The notes under the pieces were generated by a model, which saw nothing but the letters and a program-made list of their open reading frames with translations, searched no databases and was not told the DNA's origin. The position numbers and the translations under genes are program-made. Shown piece by piece: positions 34,593-44,500 of a stretch of 64,000 nucleotides of DNA (position 1 is the stretch's first letter; each line of letters starts with the position of its first letter). Source of the DNA: VRUE01 sp963703175 (GTDB taxonomy: Bacteria > Actinomycetota > Thermoleophilia > Solirubrobacterales > 70-9); assembly GCA_963703175.1 (NCBI GenBank), contig OY969794.1:2666001-2730000 (forward strand), given 5' to 3'.

Positions 34593-36797
34593 CTACTCGG
34601 CGAGGTCCTGGAGGCCGATCTTCGTCGTCATCAGGACCGATTGGTAGGGGTTCCAGGTGGACATCGAGAAGAAGAGTTGGGTGAAGTTGCCGATCTCGCC
34701 GGTCGAGTAGGGGACGATCTGGTAGGGGCCGTAGGCGTCGCCGTTTTCGTTGTTGCGATCGCCGCTGATGAGGGTGTCCTGGACATGATCGATGGGGTTG
34801 GGGATCTCGGCCCAGCTGCGATGCATGAAGCGGCCGAGCCCGTCTCCGGGGTCGGTGTCGGTCATGCTGAACCGGGGGTCAAAGACCATCACCGGCCGCT
34901 GCGTCCACGGACCCCAGGGGGTGGGCGAGCTGTGCATCAGGATCCCCCACGGGTTGTTGGAGTTGAACAGCGCCAGGTAGCGCTGGAGCTGGGGGTTCCA
35001 GCGCACCGAAAGCTCACCGACAGAGCCGTCGACGAAGACGGGGATGGCATCCGCCTCCTGGTCGCTCCATAGCGGTGGCTGGTTCCGGCGGTTGACCAGA
35101 AATCGCACGTCTCGCAATTCCGCCAGGTCTTCGAGCCTCACCACCGCGAGGCGCACGTCGCTGCCCCGATAGCGGCCGCTGCCCCAGATCCACAGGACCG
35201 GAGTCCCCGATTCCCACTCGAGCGTGCGGGCAATCTCCGGGTCGAGGCTGCCCTGCTCAACCGAGACGTTGATGAAGTGCCGGTTCGAGAACGTCCCCAG
35301 CAGGGTGAAGACATTTCCCGGCTCATCGTCGCAACGGGTCAGCACCGAGCGACCCATCTGATCGGCACCGTCGATGTTCCGGTGGTCGGTCGAGAAGAAG
35401 ACGAACATCTTCCCGGCATGGCTCGTTCCGTCGAGGGGGACGTTGAACTCCCTCTGGGGGATCGCCGGCTGGACTATCGGCGGCCTCCCGTGAAATTCGA
35501 GGTGAATTCCACGGGAGGGATCACGATCGGTCGTCCAGGCGAGGCTGTCCAGGTTCACGTTGTCGTCGCTCGTGTGAACGCGCCAGGTGTCGCCGAAGAG
35601 GAAGACGATCCGCTCGCCGTGGGAGAAGGAAGCGCCGAGGTCGCAGCCGCGGATCCGCGCCGGTTGCGACTCGGTGCGGTTGAAGGCGAACGATCGCGGG
35701 CCGCTTCCCGGCCAGCCCTCGAGGTCGTGCTCTCCAGTCAGCTGGACGATCTTGCGGGTGCTCTCGAGGCGGCGGCGCGGGTAGGGCTCGCCGATCAGCA
35801 CCCAGTGGCGCAGCCAGGGCAGGCTGACGTCCCGGTTCGGGTGCCAGTAGCTGACCACCGACCGCGTCAGCTCCTCGGCGAGGATCTCGAAGTTGCCGTG
35901 GTCGTTTTCATCGAGTCCGTAGTTGCTGCGGGTCAGGGCGGCCCAGCCAGCGGCCGCACTGGTGATCACCTGCCCCCAGCGCCATGGGGATCCGACGTCT
36001 GAGTTGTCGTGCCAGAAGTGGAACAGTGCGCCGTGATCAAGGGGTGCCACCACCTCGAAGTTGCCGTGATCGCCGGAGCCGAAATCGCTCTGGATCAGGC
36101 AACCCGGACCTGACACTCCCAGGGCGACTGGGTTGTTTCCGGGCTGCCAGGGCGATCCGATGTCGGAGTTGTCGTGCCAGAAGTGGGCCAGTTCGCCTTC
36201 ATCGAGCTGCACCACCACCTCGAAGTTGCCGTTGTCTTCGTCGCCGAAATCGCTCTGGATCAGGCACCCGGGGCCGCCGACGTCGCGGGCGACCGGGTTG
36301 TTCCCGGGACGCCACGGAGACCCGACGTCGGAGTTGTCGTGCCAGAAGTGCCAGAGCTCGACCCCGGCGGCGGCTCGAATCGGCACCACCAGCTCGAAGT
36401 TGCCGTGATCGCCGGAGCCGAAGTCGCTCTGGATCAACGACGCGGGGCCGGCGACGTCGCGGGCGACGGGGTTGTTCCCCTGTTGCCAGGGGATGCTGAC
36501 ATCGGAGTTGTCATGCCAATAGTGCCAGAGCTCGACCCTGCCCGCGGCAACTTCGACCGGCACCACCACCTCGAAGTTGCCGTGGTCGCCGGTGCCGAAG
36601 TCGCTCTGGATGATCGAGCCGGCGCCGACCACCCCCGTGGGTGCTATTACCTGGGCGCGGATCCAGGGCAGCCCCGGTGCCGTGTTGTCGCGAAACCAGT
36701 GGACCAGGGAGTTGCCCTCGCGGATGACCGCCTCGAAGTTGCCGTGATCGCGATCGCCGAAATCGCCCTGGATGAGACTGTCGAAGACAGCAGGCAT
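34593..36797 (-). CDS. lectin-like repeat protein with DUF4185-type propeller, 734 aa
   Basis: ATG 36797 starts MPAVFDSLIQGDFGDRDHG without a signal peptide. The first ~310 residues are six repeats of about 50 residues, each with LIQSDFGxGDHGNFEVV and (in most) WHDNSDxGSPW, which resemble short beta-propeller/lectin modules. From about 340 a second domain begins (IVQLTGEHDL ... IVFLFGDTWR ... NPWGILMHSSPTPWGPW ... GPYQIVPYS) that fits the DUF4185 five-bladed propeller related to glycosyl hydrolases. It may bind or cleave carbohydrate. It faces the glycosidase gene convergently across the tRNA-Met repeat. No damage is seen. Confidence 0.7.
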   Translation of the reverse strand: MPAVFDSLIQGDFGDRDHGNFEAVIREGNSLVHWFRDNTAPGLPWIRAQVIAPTGVVGAGSIIQSDFGTGDHGNFEVVVPVEVAAGRVELWHYWHDNSDVSIPWQQGNNPVARDVAGPASLIQSDFGSGDHGNFELVVPIRAAAGVELWHFWHDNSDVGSPWRPGNNPVARDVGGPGCLIQSDFGDEDNGNFEVVVQLDEGELAHFWHDNSDIGSPWQPGNNPVALGVSGPGCLIQSDFGSGDHGNFEVVAPLDHGALFHFWHDNSDVGSPWRWGQVITSAAAGWAALTRSNYGLDENDHGNFEILAEELTRSVVSYWHPNRDVSLPWLRHWVLIGEPYPRRRLESTRKIVQLTGEHDLEGWPGSGPRSFAFNRTESQPARIRGCDLGASFSHGERIVFLFGDTWRVHTSDDNVNLDSLAWTTDRDPSRGIHLEFHGRPPIVQPAIPQREFNVPLDGTSHAGKMFVFFSTDHRNIDGADQMGRSVLTRCDDEPGNVFTLLGTFSNRHFINVSVEQGSLDPEIARTLEWESGTPVLWIWGSGRYRGSDVRLAVVRLEDLAELRDVRFLVNRRNQPPLWSDQEADAIPVFVDGSVGELSVRWNPQLQRYLALFNSNNPWGILMHSSPTPWGPWTQRPVMVFDPRFSMTDTDPGDGLGRFMHRSWAEIPNPIDHVQDTLISGDRNNENGDAYGPYQIVPYSTGEIGNFTQLFFSMSTWNPYQSVLMTTKIGLQDLAE

Positions 36798-36954
36798 TGC
36801 CGCATCATCTCTTGACCGGTCCAGCAGCGCAAGCTGGCGGCAAGCATGACGGCGGAAGCAGAGTGCCGCGCGACCGAGGTGGAGGGTCAGAGGTTGAGTC
36901 CCGCTGACGGCTGCTGAGGTTCCTGGGGTCCGGCTCGCCCGACTACTAGATAAT

Positions 36955-37098
36955 GGTCGAGCGCGTTGGCTGCAGGCGACGACCTGGCGGGGAGATTGGG
37001 AGCTGACCGAGCGCGGTTGGGCGAAGCGCGCCGCGACCGGCTGCGCGGCGAGCGGCCCCGGGTTGAAATCGCCGAGACCGAGCTGGCGGTCGCGGCAT
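36955..37098 (+). pseudogene. C-terminal fragment of a second integrase
   Basis: The bases encode GDWELTERGWAK, then after a shift of frame RRDRLRGERP and AETELAVAA to a stop at 37098. They match the C-terminal end of the 5529 integrase (WELTELGWAKVRRE ... VDLAVAA). Only the winged-helix end remains. The 5' part of an integrase lies downstream at 37395-37776, so the order is permuted. Confidence 0.7.
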
Positions 37099-37099
37099 G

Positions 37100-37380
37100 A
37101 TCCTCGCCGCCGCAGGAGCCGTGGCCCTTGGCTTTCTTTTGGCTTGGCTTTTCTTGGCGGCGTGCTGCTGCGCCTGGGCGGCCTCGTCCTCGCCTTGTCT
37201 GCCCTCGCCGTGCTGGCGTTGACGGGCCAGGCGAACGCGATCGTCGTCTTTGCGATCGGCGGCGCGCTCTGGCTCGCGGGCCACTGGCACTACGCCCTGC
37301 GCCACGACGATTACAAGAGCCCGTTGGCCGCCTTCCTCTTTTGCCGGTGCGCGCCGGCTTGGCTTGACCCGACCCGAGAG
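37100..37380 (+). pseudogene. second copy of the integrase-associated small membrane protein
   Basis: The frame contains LGGVLLRLGGLVLALSALAVL, with ALTGQANAIVV downstream, then GGALWLAGHWHYALRHDDYKS and CAPAWLDPTRE, clearly homologous to the protein at 7222. No good ATG opens it; a TTG at 37063 lies in the frame inside the integrase tail. The frame runs on into integrase-derived sequence, so I treat it as a remnant, though the membrane core is intact and could still be expressed. Confidence 0.55.
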
Positions 37381-37394
37381 GACGAGGTTGGGAC

Positions 37395-37776
37395 TGGGGC
37401 AAAGCTGACGAAGAGCTGCAAAACATCCTCGCCGATGTTCGCCGCGGGCTCTGGGTGCCACCGGCGAAGAAGAAACCGCGGGGGCGAGCAACAAAGGCCA
37501 GCCCGATCAGGTGCCGACCTTCGGCCCGTTCGCCACCGGCCTGATCGAAGCGTGCGAGGGGCAGATCGCCGAGAAGACGACCAAACACGAGAAGTGGGTG
37601 CTAGGGCATCTCAATCCGTTCCTTGGCGATTGGGCGATCAACAAGATCGACGCCGAGGGTGTTGACGAGTACCGGGCGTTCAAGGTGAAGGAGTCGGAGG
37701 CCCGCGCGCGGGCGATCGAGCGGGGCAAGCCGAAGCGAAACGACTACGGCCAGATCCTGCGGCCGCTCTCGGCCGG
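37395..37776 (+). pseudogene. N-terminal fragment of a second integrase
   Basis: ELQNILADVRRGLWVPPAKKK appears in one frame. After a shift near 37500, FGPFATGLIEACEGQIAEKTT follows and runs on through GDWAINKIDAEGVDEYRAFK to GQILRPLSA. These match residues about 50-165 of the integrase at 5529. The homology stops abruptly at 37776, before the catalytic domain. A frameshift and both truncations make it non-functional. Confidence 0.8.
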
Positions 37777-37897
37777 TAACCGCCGGAGATTGCCGAACGG
37801 CGAGGAGTTCCAGATCGACCGCAAAATGCAGTGGGCTAGGTGGCTTAGCGTCGCCATCCCGATGGGCTCGGCTGCTGATCGTCCCCGACGCCTAGCC

Positions 37898-38878
37898 TCA
37901 GCCGGGTCGGCTCTCGCAATATTCGAAGTTCCCCGCCACGCCGGTGTAAGGACCCGAGCATTCACACCCGGGGTAGGCTTCCATCACGCTGGCGCAGGTC
38001 TGCCCGGGGGTGGCGAGGAGGTGGATTCCCCCGCGTGAGCCGCACCCGATGCAGAAGTCGGCGGCCGACGAGCTGCCCGGGGAGAGGAAGATCGGGACCG
38101 CGTCCCCTGGGTTGCTCGCCAGGTTGCAGCAGGCGAAGCACCTCGGGTCATAACAGGTCGTGCCCTGACAGCACAGTTCGCCTTCGCGACACGTCTTGCC
38201 GCCGCACGGCCCGCTTTCCTTTTCTCCTTCGCAGCAGGAGCAGACTTCTGCCTGCGCTTCGCTGAACGGCCCCCGCCCGCCCAGCGCGACGATGCTGTAG
38301 TAGGTGTACGCGAGGTCGTAGCAGTACCCGAGGCTCAGCGACGCCAGCACCTTCCCCGGCAGGCTGTTGGCCTCGGTCAGGTGGTCCTCGCAGGCCTGGA
38401 CCCACCCGCGCAGGGCCTTCTTGTCGCAGACCGCCTTGTTGGCTCCGCAGGCCCCGTAGCAGCAATCGTGTTCGTTGCAGGTCTGAGTGAAGCTCGCACC
38501 GAGGGGATGGTCGAGGGCCTTCGCTGCCGCGGATTTCCACTTCTGCGGTCCGCAGCCGTTGTACTGCGCGCGAGTTCCGTTCGCGACCGGCTTGGCGCAC
38601 TCCGCGGACCACGGCCCGAGTTCCGTGCCGTTGCACGTCTCCGAGCTCGACGGCGGCGGACAGTAACCGACCGTCGAGGTCGAGGTCTGCGCATGCGGTA
38701 CGCCTAGCCTGTCCTTGGCGCGCGCGAACGGGATCCAGGGGGGCAGCAGCGCCGCGGCGGCCAGCCCCGCCGCGCGGGCCAGGAGCTTGCGGCGCGAAAG
38801 TCCGCCGGCCGCAAGCGCGGCCAGGCCGTCGAACTCGTGCTCCGTAACCGGGTCGTTGAGGTCAGAGCGGCCAGGCAT
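37898..38878 (-). CDS. Tat-exported cysteine-rich phospholipase A2-like protein
   Basis: ATG 38878 overlaps the upstream gene by 17 bases. A twin-arginine signal (LSRRKLLARAAGLAAAALLP, residues 28-47) precedes the mature protein. CNEHDCCYGACG (residues 134-145) contains the His137-Asp138 pair and flanking Cys of the PLA2 active site. About two dozen further Cys are scattered through the chain, including CSCCEGE, ELCCQGTTCYDPRCFACC and CECSG, so the mature protein must be heavily disulfide-bonded. PLA2 enzymes hydrolyse the sn-2 ester of phospholipids. The last gene of an operon headed by a MauE-thioredoxin fusion, it may depend on that protein for folding. The Ca-binding loop is not obvious. 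Confidence 0.7.
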   Translation of the reverse strand: MPGRSDLNDPVTEHEFDGLAALAAGGLSRRKLLARAAGLAAAALLPPWIPFARAKDRLGVPHAQTSTSTVGYCPPPSSSETCNGTELGPWSAECAKPVANGTRAQYNGCGPQKWKSAAAKALDHPLGASFTQTCNEHDCCYGACGANKAVCDKKALRGWVQACEDHLTEANSLPGKVLASLSLGYCYDLAYTYYSIVALGGRGPFSEAQAEVCSCCEGEKESGPCGGKTCREGELCCQGTTCYDPRCFACCNLASNPGDAVPIFLSPGSSSAADFCIGCGSRGGIHLLATPGQTCASVMEAYPGCECSGPYTGVAGNFEYCESRPG

Positions 38879-39257
38879 CGCCGGCCTCCCGGGCTTTGTC
38901 GGTTGCCATGTCGAGGGCCCTTTTCCCGGCGAGAAAGTGCTCGATCGCGGCTTGCGGATCGGTTGCCTGCTTCGATCGCGCGAGCTTGTCGAAAGCCGTG
39001 GAAAGGTCGTCGATGCCGCTGGCGACGAGCTGGGCGTCGGGCCCGCCGCTCTTCAGGGCCGACCTGCGCAGGCTCGCGAGCAAGGGCTGCACCTCCCCGA
39101 CGAGCTTCGACAGCTGCGCCGCGTTGGAGCCGTGCGCGGCTAGCTGGTCGGTCAGCTGCTTGGTCAGCCGTTCGGTCCGCTTCGCCTTCCCGTGCAGCCT
39201 GCGGTGCCGGCGCCTACCCGGCCTGGACTCTTGCTGCCCGTCTGGGAGGGCGCTCAC
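38862..39257 (-). CDS. helical 131-aa protein, middle gene of the MauE/PLA2 operon
   Basis: GTG 39257 overlaps the stop of the MauE fusion by four bases, and its own stop overlaps the PLA2-like gene. After a basic N-terminus (PGRRRHRRLHGKAKR) come amphipathic helices (RLTKQLTDQLAAHG, LSKLVGEVQPLLASLR, AIEHFLAGKRALDMA). There is no signal peptide or Cys. It resembles small cytoplasmic helical or coiled-coil proteins, but no family is recognised. Double overlap with both neighbours supports real translation and a shared function, perhaps as adaptor or chaperone, which is inference. Confidence 0.65.
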   Translation of the reverse strand: MSALPDGQQESRPGRRRHRRLHGKAKRTERLTKQLTDQLAAHGSNAAQLSKLVGEVQPLLASLRRSALKSGGPDAQLVASGIDDLSTAFDKLARSKQATDPQAAIEHFLAGKRALDMATDKAREAGDAWPL

Positions 39258-40756
39258 GCCGTCGCCCCGGAGGTGCTCTGGGTTTCCAGCAGCTCGAGTA
39301 GTGCCGGACCGCCGACCCCCGGCAGCGCCGCGACTCTGCCGCCGGCATCGATCGCGACTCCCGACGGGGTTCCCCTGACGCCGAACAGCGGCCCGGTCGT
39401 GAAGTCCTGCTCCAAGACGAGCGTCAGGTCGGACTCGGCCAGTTCGTCGTCCTCCAGCATGCGCGGGGAGATGACAACCAGGCGATGCTCCTCGTCGCGG
39501 TGAGCTTCCTGCCACGCCTTCAGCGACGGGGCCAGCGGCTTGCAGAACCCGCAGTCCGGGTTCCAGAACAGCAGGGTCACGCGGCTGCCGCGCAGCTCTC
39601 TCAGCGCCACGCCGCGCCGTTCGGCGTCCTCCCAGCTCAGGTCGGGTACCTCTTCGCCGACCGCTAGCGGCGCTGAGCTGCCCGGGCTGGTGGTGGCCAG
39701 GGAGTCGGCACCGACAGCCGTCACGGTCTCGACTAGGGCGCCGATCGCCCGCGGACCGCGCGCAAGGGGAGTCGCGATGCGGCCATCGGCGCTGACCAGC
39801 ACTGCGCTTGGCGTGCCGTCGGCCTGAAACGACGACGAGGTCTCTCCGTCCTCCTGCAGCAGCACGTGCGCGAGGCCGTGCTCCTCCGCTTTCGCGGCGT
39901 TCTGCTCCACCGTCCCGCGGCTGAGCAGCGCAATCGTCAGGCGGTTCGAGAGCTCTCGCTGCCAGGCGCCGACTTCGGGGAGCATCCTGCCGCAGGGAAC
40001 GCAATCCGGGTCCGAGAAGATCAGCAGCACCGGGTTGCCGCGACGGCGCAGGTCCGAGAGCGAGCCGCTTCCGTCGAGCGAGGGCAGCTCGAACTCCGGA
40101 GCGAAGGACCCCATCGCCAAGCCGGCCTCCCGATCAGCGTTCCCGGCCTCACCCAAGCCGGCGGGCGGCGATCCCAGCGCTTGGCTCTCGAGGCTCGTGA
40201 GGCGGGAGATGATCCTCCCGTTCTGTCGCAAGAGCTGCAGCAGGAAGAAGCTCTGAGCGACCGCCATGACTGCCAGCAGGAGCGCAACCCCACCGAACAC
40301 CAGCTCGGTCGCCGAGAGGTCGCCCACCCACACCAGCGGCCCCAGCATCTCGTCCGGGCCCGCGGCGAGAACGACGATCGCGACGGCGGCCAACGCCAGG
40401 TTGCGCAGCAGCGTCGGCCAGCCCGCCGGCGCCGAGTGAACCTGGCCGAAGCAGTGGCAGTCGGGTTCCCTCCCGCGCGCCAGGTTTGCGCCGATCGCGG
40501 TCGAGAAGATCGACAGCAGGACCAGCGCGGCGATCGCGCTCCACCATGCCGTCGTCGGGATCAGTAACCCCAGGGCGACGGCCAGCTCGCACACCGGCAG
40601 GGCGACGCCGCCGGGAGCGGCGAGGCGCCGGGGCATCCCAAACTCTTCGAGCGCCGTGCGCGAGCCCGCGCGATCGGCCAGCTTCGTGACTCCCGCGAGC
40701 GCGAAGGCCGCCGCCAGAAGGACGCGGGCGAGGAGGGTGAGAACGCTCAACGCCAC
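39254..40756 (-). CDS. MauE/DoxX-like membrane protein fused to two thioredoxin domains
   Basis: GTG 40756 starts a 500-residue protein. Residues 1-170 are a four-span MauE-type membrane domain with the conserved CHCFG (C100, C102). Residues about 215-350 are a thioredoxin-like domain with C252-VP-C255, and 365-490 a second with C402-GF-C405. MauE proteins support disulfide formation in methylamine dehydrogenase maturation. The double thioredoxin fusion suggests electron transfer across the membrane to exported substrates. It heads a three-gene overlapping operon whose last product is a very cysteine-rich exported protein, a likely client. A hairpin (CCTCC GTGT GGAGG) straddles the start codon. 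Confidence 0.8.
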   Translation of the reverse strand: MALSVLTLLARVLLAAAFALAGVTKLADRAGSRTALEEFGMPRRLAAPGGVALPVCELAVALGLLIPTTAWWSAIAALVLLSIFSTAIGANLARGREPDCHCFGQVHSAPAGWPTLLRNLALAAVAIVVLAAGPDEMLGPLVWVGDLSATELVFGGVALLLAVMAVAQSFFLLQLLRQNGRIISRLTSLESQALGSPPAGLGEAGNADREAGLAMGSFAPEFELPSLDGSGSLSDLRRRGNPVLLIFSDPDCVPCGRMLPEVGAWQRELSNRLTIALLSRGTVEQNAAKAEEHGLAHVLLQEDGETSSSFQADGTPSAVLVSADGRIATPLARGPRAIGALVETVTAVGADSLATTSPGSSAPLAVGEEVPDLSWEDAERRGVALRELRGSRVTLLFWNPDCGFCKPLAPSLKAWQEAHRDEEHRLVVISPRMLEDDELAESDLTLVLEQDFTTGPLFGVRGTPSGVAIDAGGRVAALPGVGGPALLELLETQSTSGATA

Positions 40757-41082
40757 CTCCGTGTGGAGGCGGCGGAGCGAAACGAAGTTGTGCGGAGCGT
40801 GATCCTGATTACGGTCCTACTCCTCTTGCGATTGGCCGCGAATCGCGAGCGCCGCCGGGCGGTTGAATGCTTCCAACCCGCCGGGGTCAAGTCAAGGAAC
40901 GCGGGCCGGTCTGCTGCCTGCGGCCGATTGCCGGGCGGGTCGCGCCGCAAGACGATCATTGCCTCCGGCATCAGGACCAGCTCGCTCCCTATTTGCTTTC
41001 GCAGCCGCCCCAGGCATGACTCGGAAAAGCTCATTGCGGCACGTTATTCCCATCGCGCCGATAGGACGGCGCGCGGGCACAG
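40757..41082. other. region upstream of the MauE operon
   Basis: No supported gene. The minus-strand promoter of the MauE operon should lie here. A forward frame runs across this region and repeat C, but it is open only because it reads through repeat and tRNA sequence. Confidence 0.4.
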
Positions 41083-41296
41083 GCGGAATCAAACCGCCAC
41101 CTCGGATTTCGGGCACTCCGCCTCCGACGTTCCCAAATCGCTGCATATCGCCGCATATCCGTTCGTATCGATGATCGCGTGCTGTCTGCCGCGCCGCTAC
41201 GAAACCCCTGCAAGCGGCCGTATTCACTACCCGCTGGTCTCGGAGACGGGCCTAATTGCCATGCAGAAGGTCGTGGGTTCGAATCCCATCAGCCGC
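41083..41296 (+). repeat. att-like repeat C: conserved arm plus tRNA-Gly(GCC) 3' half
   Basis: The core is 41256-41296, ending CAGCCGC and a T-run. The arm is closest to that of repeat D (GAATCAAACCGCCACCTCGG, CGGGCACT, GCATATC twice, CCCGCTGGTCTCGGAGACGG). An IS481-type end follows immediately at 41301. Confidence 0.8.
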
Positions 41297-41300
41297 TTTT

Positions 41301-41430
41301 TGTGATGTCCCGCGACATCGGAGACATCTCAACCCCTCTGATCGGCTGGTAGTCGCGACTGGGATCCGGGGTGAGCCGACGAATTGGCTCGCCGCTGTCG
41401 AGGTCGAGGGCCCGAATGTCGCGGTCGGCG
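41301..41430 (-). pseudogene. solo end of an IS481-like element with transposase tail
   Basis: The stretch begins TGTGATGTCCCGCGACATCG. On the minus strand it encodes GEPIRRLTPDPSRDYQPI, matching GELIRQLTLDPSRDYQPI at the C-terminus of the element at 48437. No other end is present, so it is a deletion remnant. It sits at the same distance from a tRNA-Gly core as the fuller copy does. Confidence 0.65.
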
Positions 41431-41578
41431 ATGCTGAGCCGCTCGACTCGAGCGAGGGTTCCGTGGGTTCGAGCGGCCCCTGGATCGACCATTCGGCTAC
41501 CCGTGCCTTGACAGCGAGCATAAATCGCTTATAGAAGAATGATTCAGATTAAACGCGATCACTGAAGGCTGGAGAGAC

Positions 41579-44500
41579 ATGGATCTGGTTCGGTTGAGCA
41601 GCAGCGCCGATAGCTGTGTCTCTCCGAGGCTGGTCCGTTGGATCAGCGCGCCGGGTTTCCTGCTCGTTGTCTTGCTGATCGCGGGACTTGCCCCCGCAAG
41701 CGCTGAGGCCGCCGAATGCACTAACACTTGGACTGGGCCAGCCGAAGGCACCTGGCAGACGGCCGCGAACTGGTCAACTGGCAAAGTGCCGGCGGCGGAA
41801 GATGTCGCCTGTATCGGCTCGGGAAAGACTGTCAACGTCACTGCCGGGACGAACAAAGCGGCAATCGTTCAGGGAGAAGGCACCCTGACGGTCAAAGAAA
41901 GCACCCTCGAACTTCTCGGCACCGGCGAATCGTCGTCAATGAAAAACCTGACCGTCAAGTACAACGCCATCCTGACCGGACCGGGCACGATCAACGTCTC
42001 CAACACCTTTGCCTGGACCAACGACAGCACGATGTCGGGGACCGGCGCGACGGTGCTGACATCCGGAGCAACCGGTTCGGTCACGACCGGCGGTGGCTGG
42101 GCCAGGCTCAAAGAACGACGGCTCATCAACGAAGGCTCCTTCGCGATGAACGAAGGGGTGATGGCGCTCGCCGAAGGCGGGATCTTCGAAAACAAAGGCA
42201 CCCTGACCGTCAACCACGAAGAAGGGGTATTCGACATCTTCGATAATGGCGGAACCACGCGGCCAAGGGTCGTCAACACCGGAGTCCTTCAAAAGACCTC
42301 CGGTAGCGGCGAAACGAATTTCGAAATCAATTTCGAAAATTCGGGCGAAATCAACGCCAAAACCGGGACCTTTCTCTTCAACCTCAAAGGGGGCACCGGC
42401 TCCCTCGCCACGGGCAGCACGCTGAAGGGATCGCTTCGTTTCAAAGGCCCGTCATTCACCGCCGAATCCTTCAACGGCAAAGAAGCGAGCCTCACGATGC
42501 GGGAAGCCTCGCTGTCGGTCAACGCAGCTCAGACGGCGACGCTCGGCACCCTCGCGATGGACTACAAAGCCGAACCCACGGGGGCCGGCACCCTGGAAAT
42601 CACCAAAGCGCTGAGCTGGGAAAGCGAAAGCACGATGTCCGGCGGGGGCTCAACGGTAATTGCTCCCTCGGCCACCGCGACCGTCACCACCTACAACGCT
42701 TACCTCACGACGCGGACGCTGATCAACGAAGGCACCTTCAACCTTCAGGGCGAAGGAACCGTCAGGCCATCGGAAGGCGCGACGATCAAAAACGAAGCGA
42801 CTCTCAACACTGACTGCGTCGTGTCCTACGCGCGTTTCCCAGGCATCGAGACGGTCGCGGGCTCGAAATCGCCGCCGATGCTGATCAACAACGGGACGAT
42901 CCAGAAAACGGTTGGGACCAGCGAAACTCGTTTCGACATCAATGTCGTAAATAACGACACCATCACCGCGAAAACGGGATCGCTCCTCTACAACCTGGCC
43001 GGCGCGACGGTCACGCTTGCGCCGGAAAGCATCCTCGAAGGCGAAAACCGCTTCGAAAAGTCTGGGATCGCGGCGGAAAACTTCAAAATGCCAAGCGGCA
43101 CGATCACGGCCCGTGAATCCCCGATTACGTTTGCGGGCAAAAACACCAGCATCGCCAATCTCAAGATCGAATACGAAACGATCATCTCGGGCTCGGGCGA
43201 TTTCGAAATCACCCAGTCGTTCAATTGGAATGGCCAGAGCACGCTGGGAGGCTCCGGGACCACGACGCTCGGTGCCTCCTCGAACAACGTCTTGGACTCG
43301 GGCGCGACCGTCGCAACCCTGTCTCAACGGACGCTGGTGAATAAGGGCACCTTTACTCAGACCTCATACAGCAAGTTGATGCTTGCTGGCGGTACGACTT
43401 TCAGGAACAAAGGAACTTACAACCTCAACTCGGAACCGTATCCGAATTGGATCACGGACAGCATCCGGTATGACAAAGAACCAGGCTCGGGCAGGTTGAT
43501 CAACGAAGGACTCTTTCAGCGGACCGAAGGCAAATTCAACCTCGAAGTAACGTCGCTGTTCGAAAACCTCGGTGTCCTCAAACCGCAGTCAAGTGGTATT
43601 CAGATCAAACACCCTGTCGCCGTCGACCGCACGGTAGACGCCGGCTTTCAGCCGGCCTGTGGGGATCCGGTCAACTGCGCGACGGGGGACTTCTCAGAGA
43701 GCCAGACCGACGTACTGATCGGCGGGAGGGGGGTTCCGCTCGAGTTGACCCGCGCCTACAGTGCCCAGGCGGCCGCAGTGGCGTCCTCGGCTGGTGCCTT
43801 CGGCTACGGCTGGAGCGGCTCGTTCAGCGATCACCTGACGATCGAAGGCGGTGGCGAAAAAGTGACGTTGGTCGCAGGCAACGGCAACACCTTCGCCTTC
43901 ACGAAAGTCAGCGGCACCACGTACGCCGGCCCGGCCTGGTCTCAGAACAGCCTCAGCGGCAGCCCGGAAGCCGGCTACACCCTGACTTGCGCCGATCAGA
44001 CCGAGCTGGCTTTCTCTGGCGCTGGCAAGCTCGAAATTGTCACCGATCGCAACGGCAACGAAACGACGCTCGGCTACGACGAAGCGGGTCACCTGAAAAC
44101 GATTACCGACGCCGCGGGTCGCCAGCTCACCTACACCTACAACGGAGGCGGCCAGGTCGAAAGCGTCAAAGACCCGATGGGCCACCTCGTCAAATACACC
44201 TACGAAAGCGGCAATCTCGCCAGCGTCACGCTTCCCGGGCAGGAAACCCCCCGCTGGAAATTCAAATACGACGCCAGCCACCGGATCACGGAAATGACCG
44301 ATGGGCGGGAAGGAAAAACCACCAACGAATACGACACCTCCAGCCGGGTCAAATCGCAGACCGATCCCGGTGGCCACACGCTGAGCTTCGAATACGCGGC
44401 GTTCCACACGAAGGTCACCAACAAAGCGACCGGCGCGGTAACCGACCAGTGGTTCACGAGCAACAACCAGCCCTTCTCGATCACCAGCGGCTTCGGCACT

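Noticed and set aside
37511..38038. Forward 175-codon frame taken as an intact small integrase-like protein
   Set aside because: It contains only part of the core-binding domain, begins after a frameshift and lacks the catalytic residues. After 37776 it runs into unrelated sequence.
39258..40004. Upstream extension of the minus-strand frame that encodes the 131-aa protein
   Set aside because: This part is a shadow of the MauE-thioredoxin gene in another frame. Only the part after GTG 39257 is supported, by overlaps with both neighbours.
40763..41305. Forward 180-codon frame crossing repeat C and the tRNA-Gly half
   Set aside because: It is open only by reading through repeat and tRNA sequence. 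Similar frames end in the same tRNA-derived residues at other copies, so it is not a gene.
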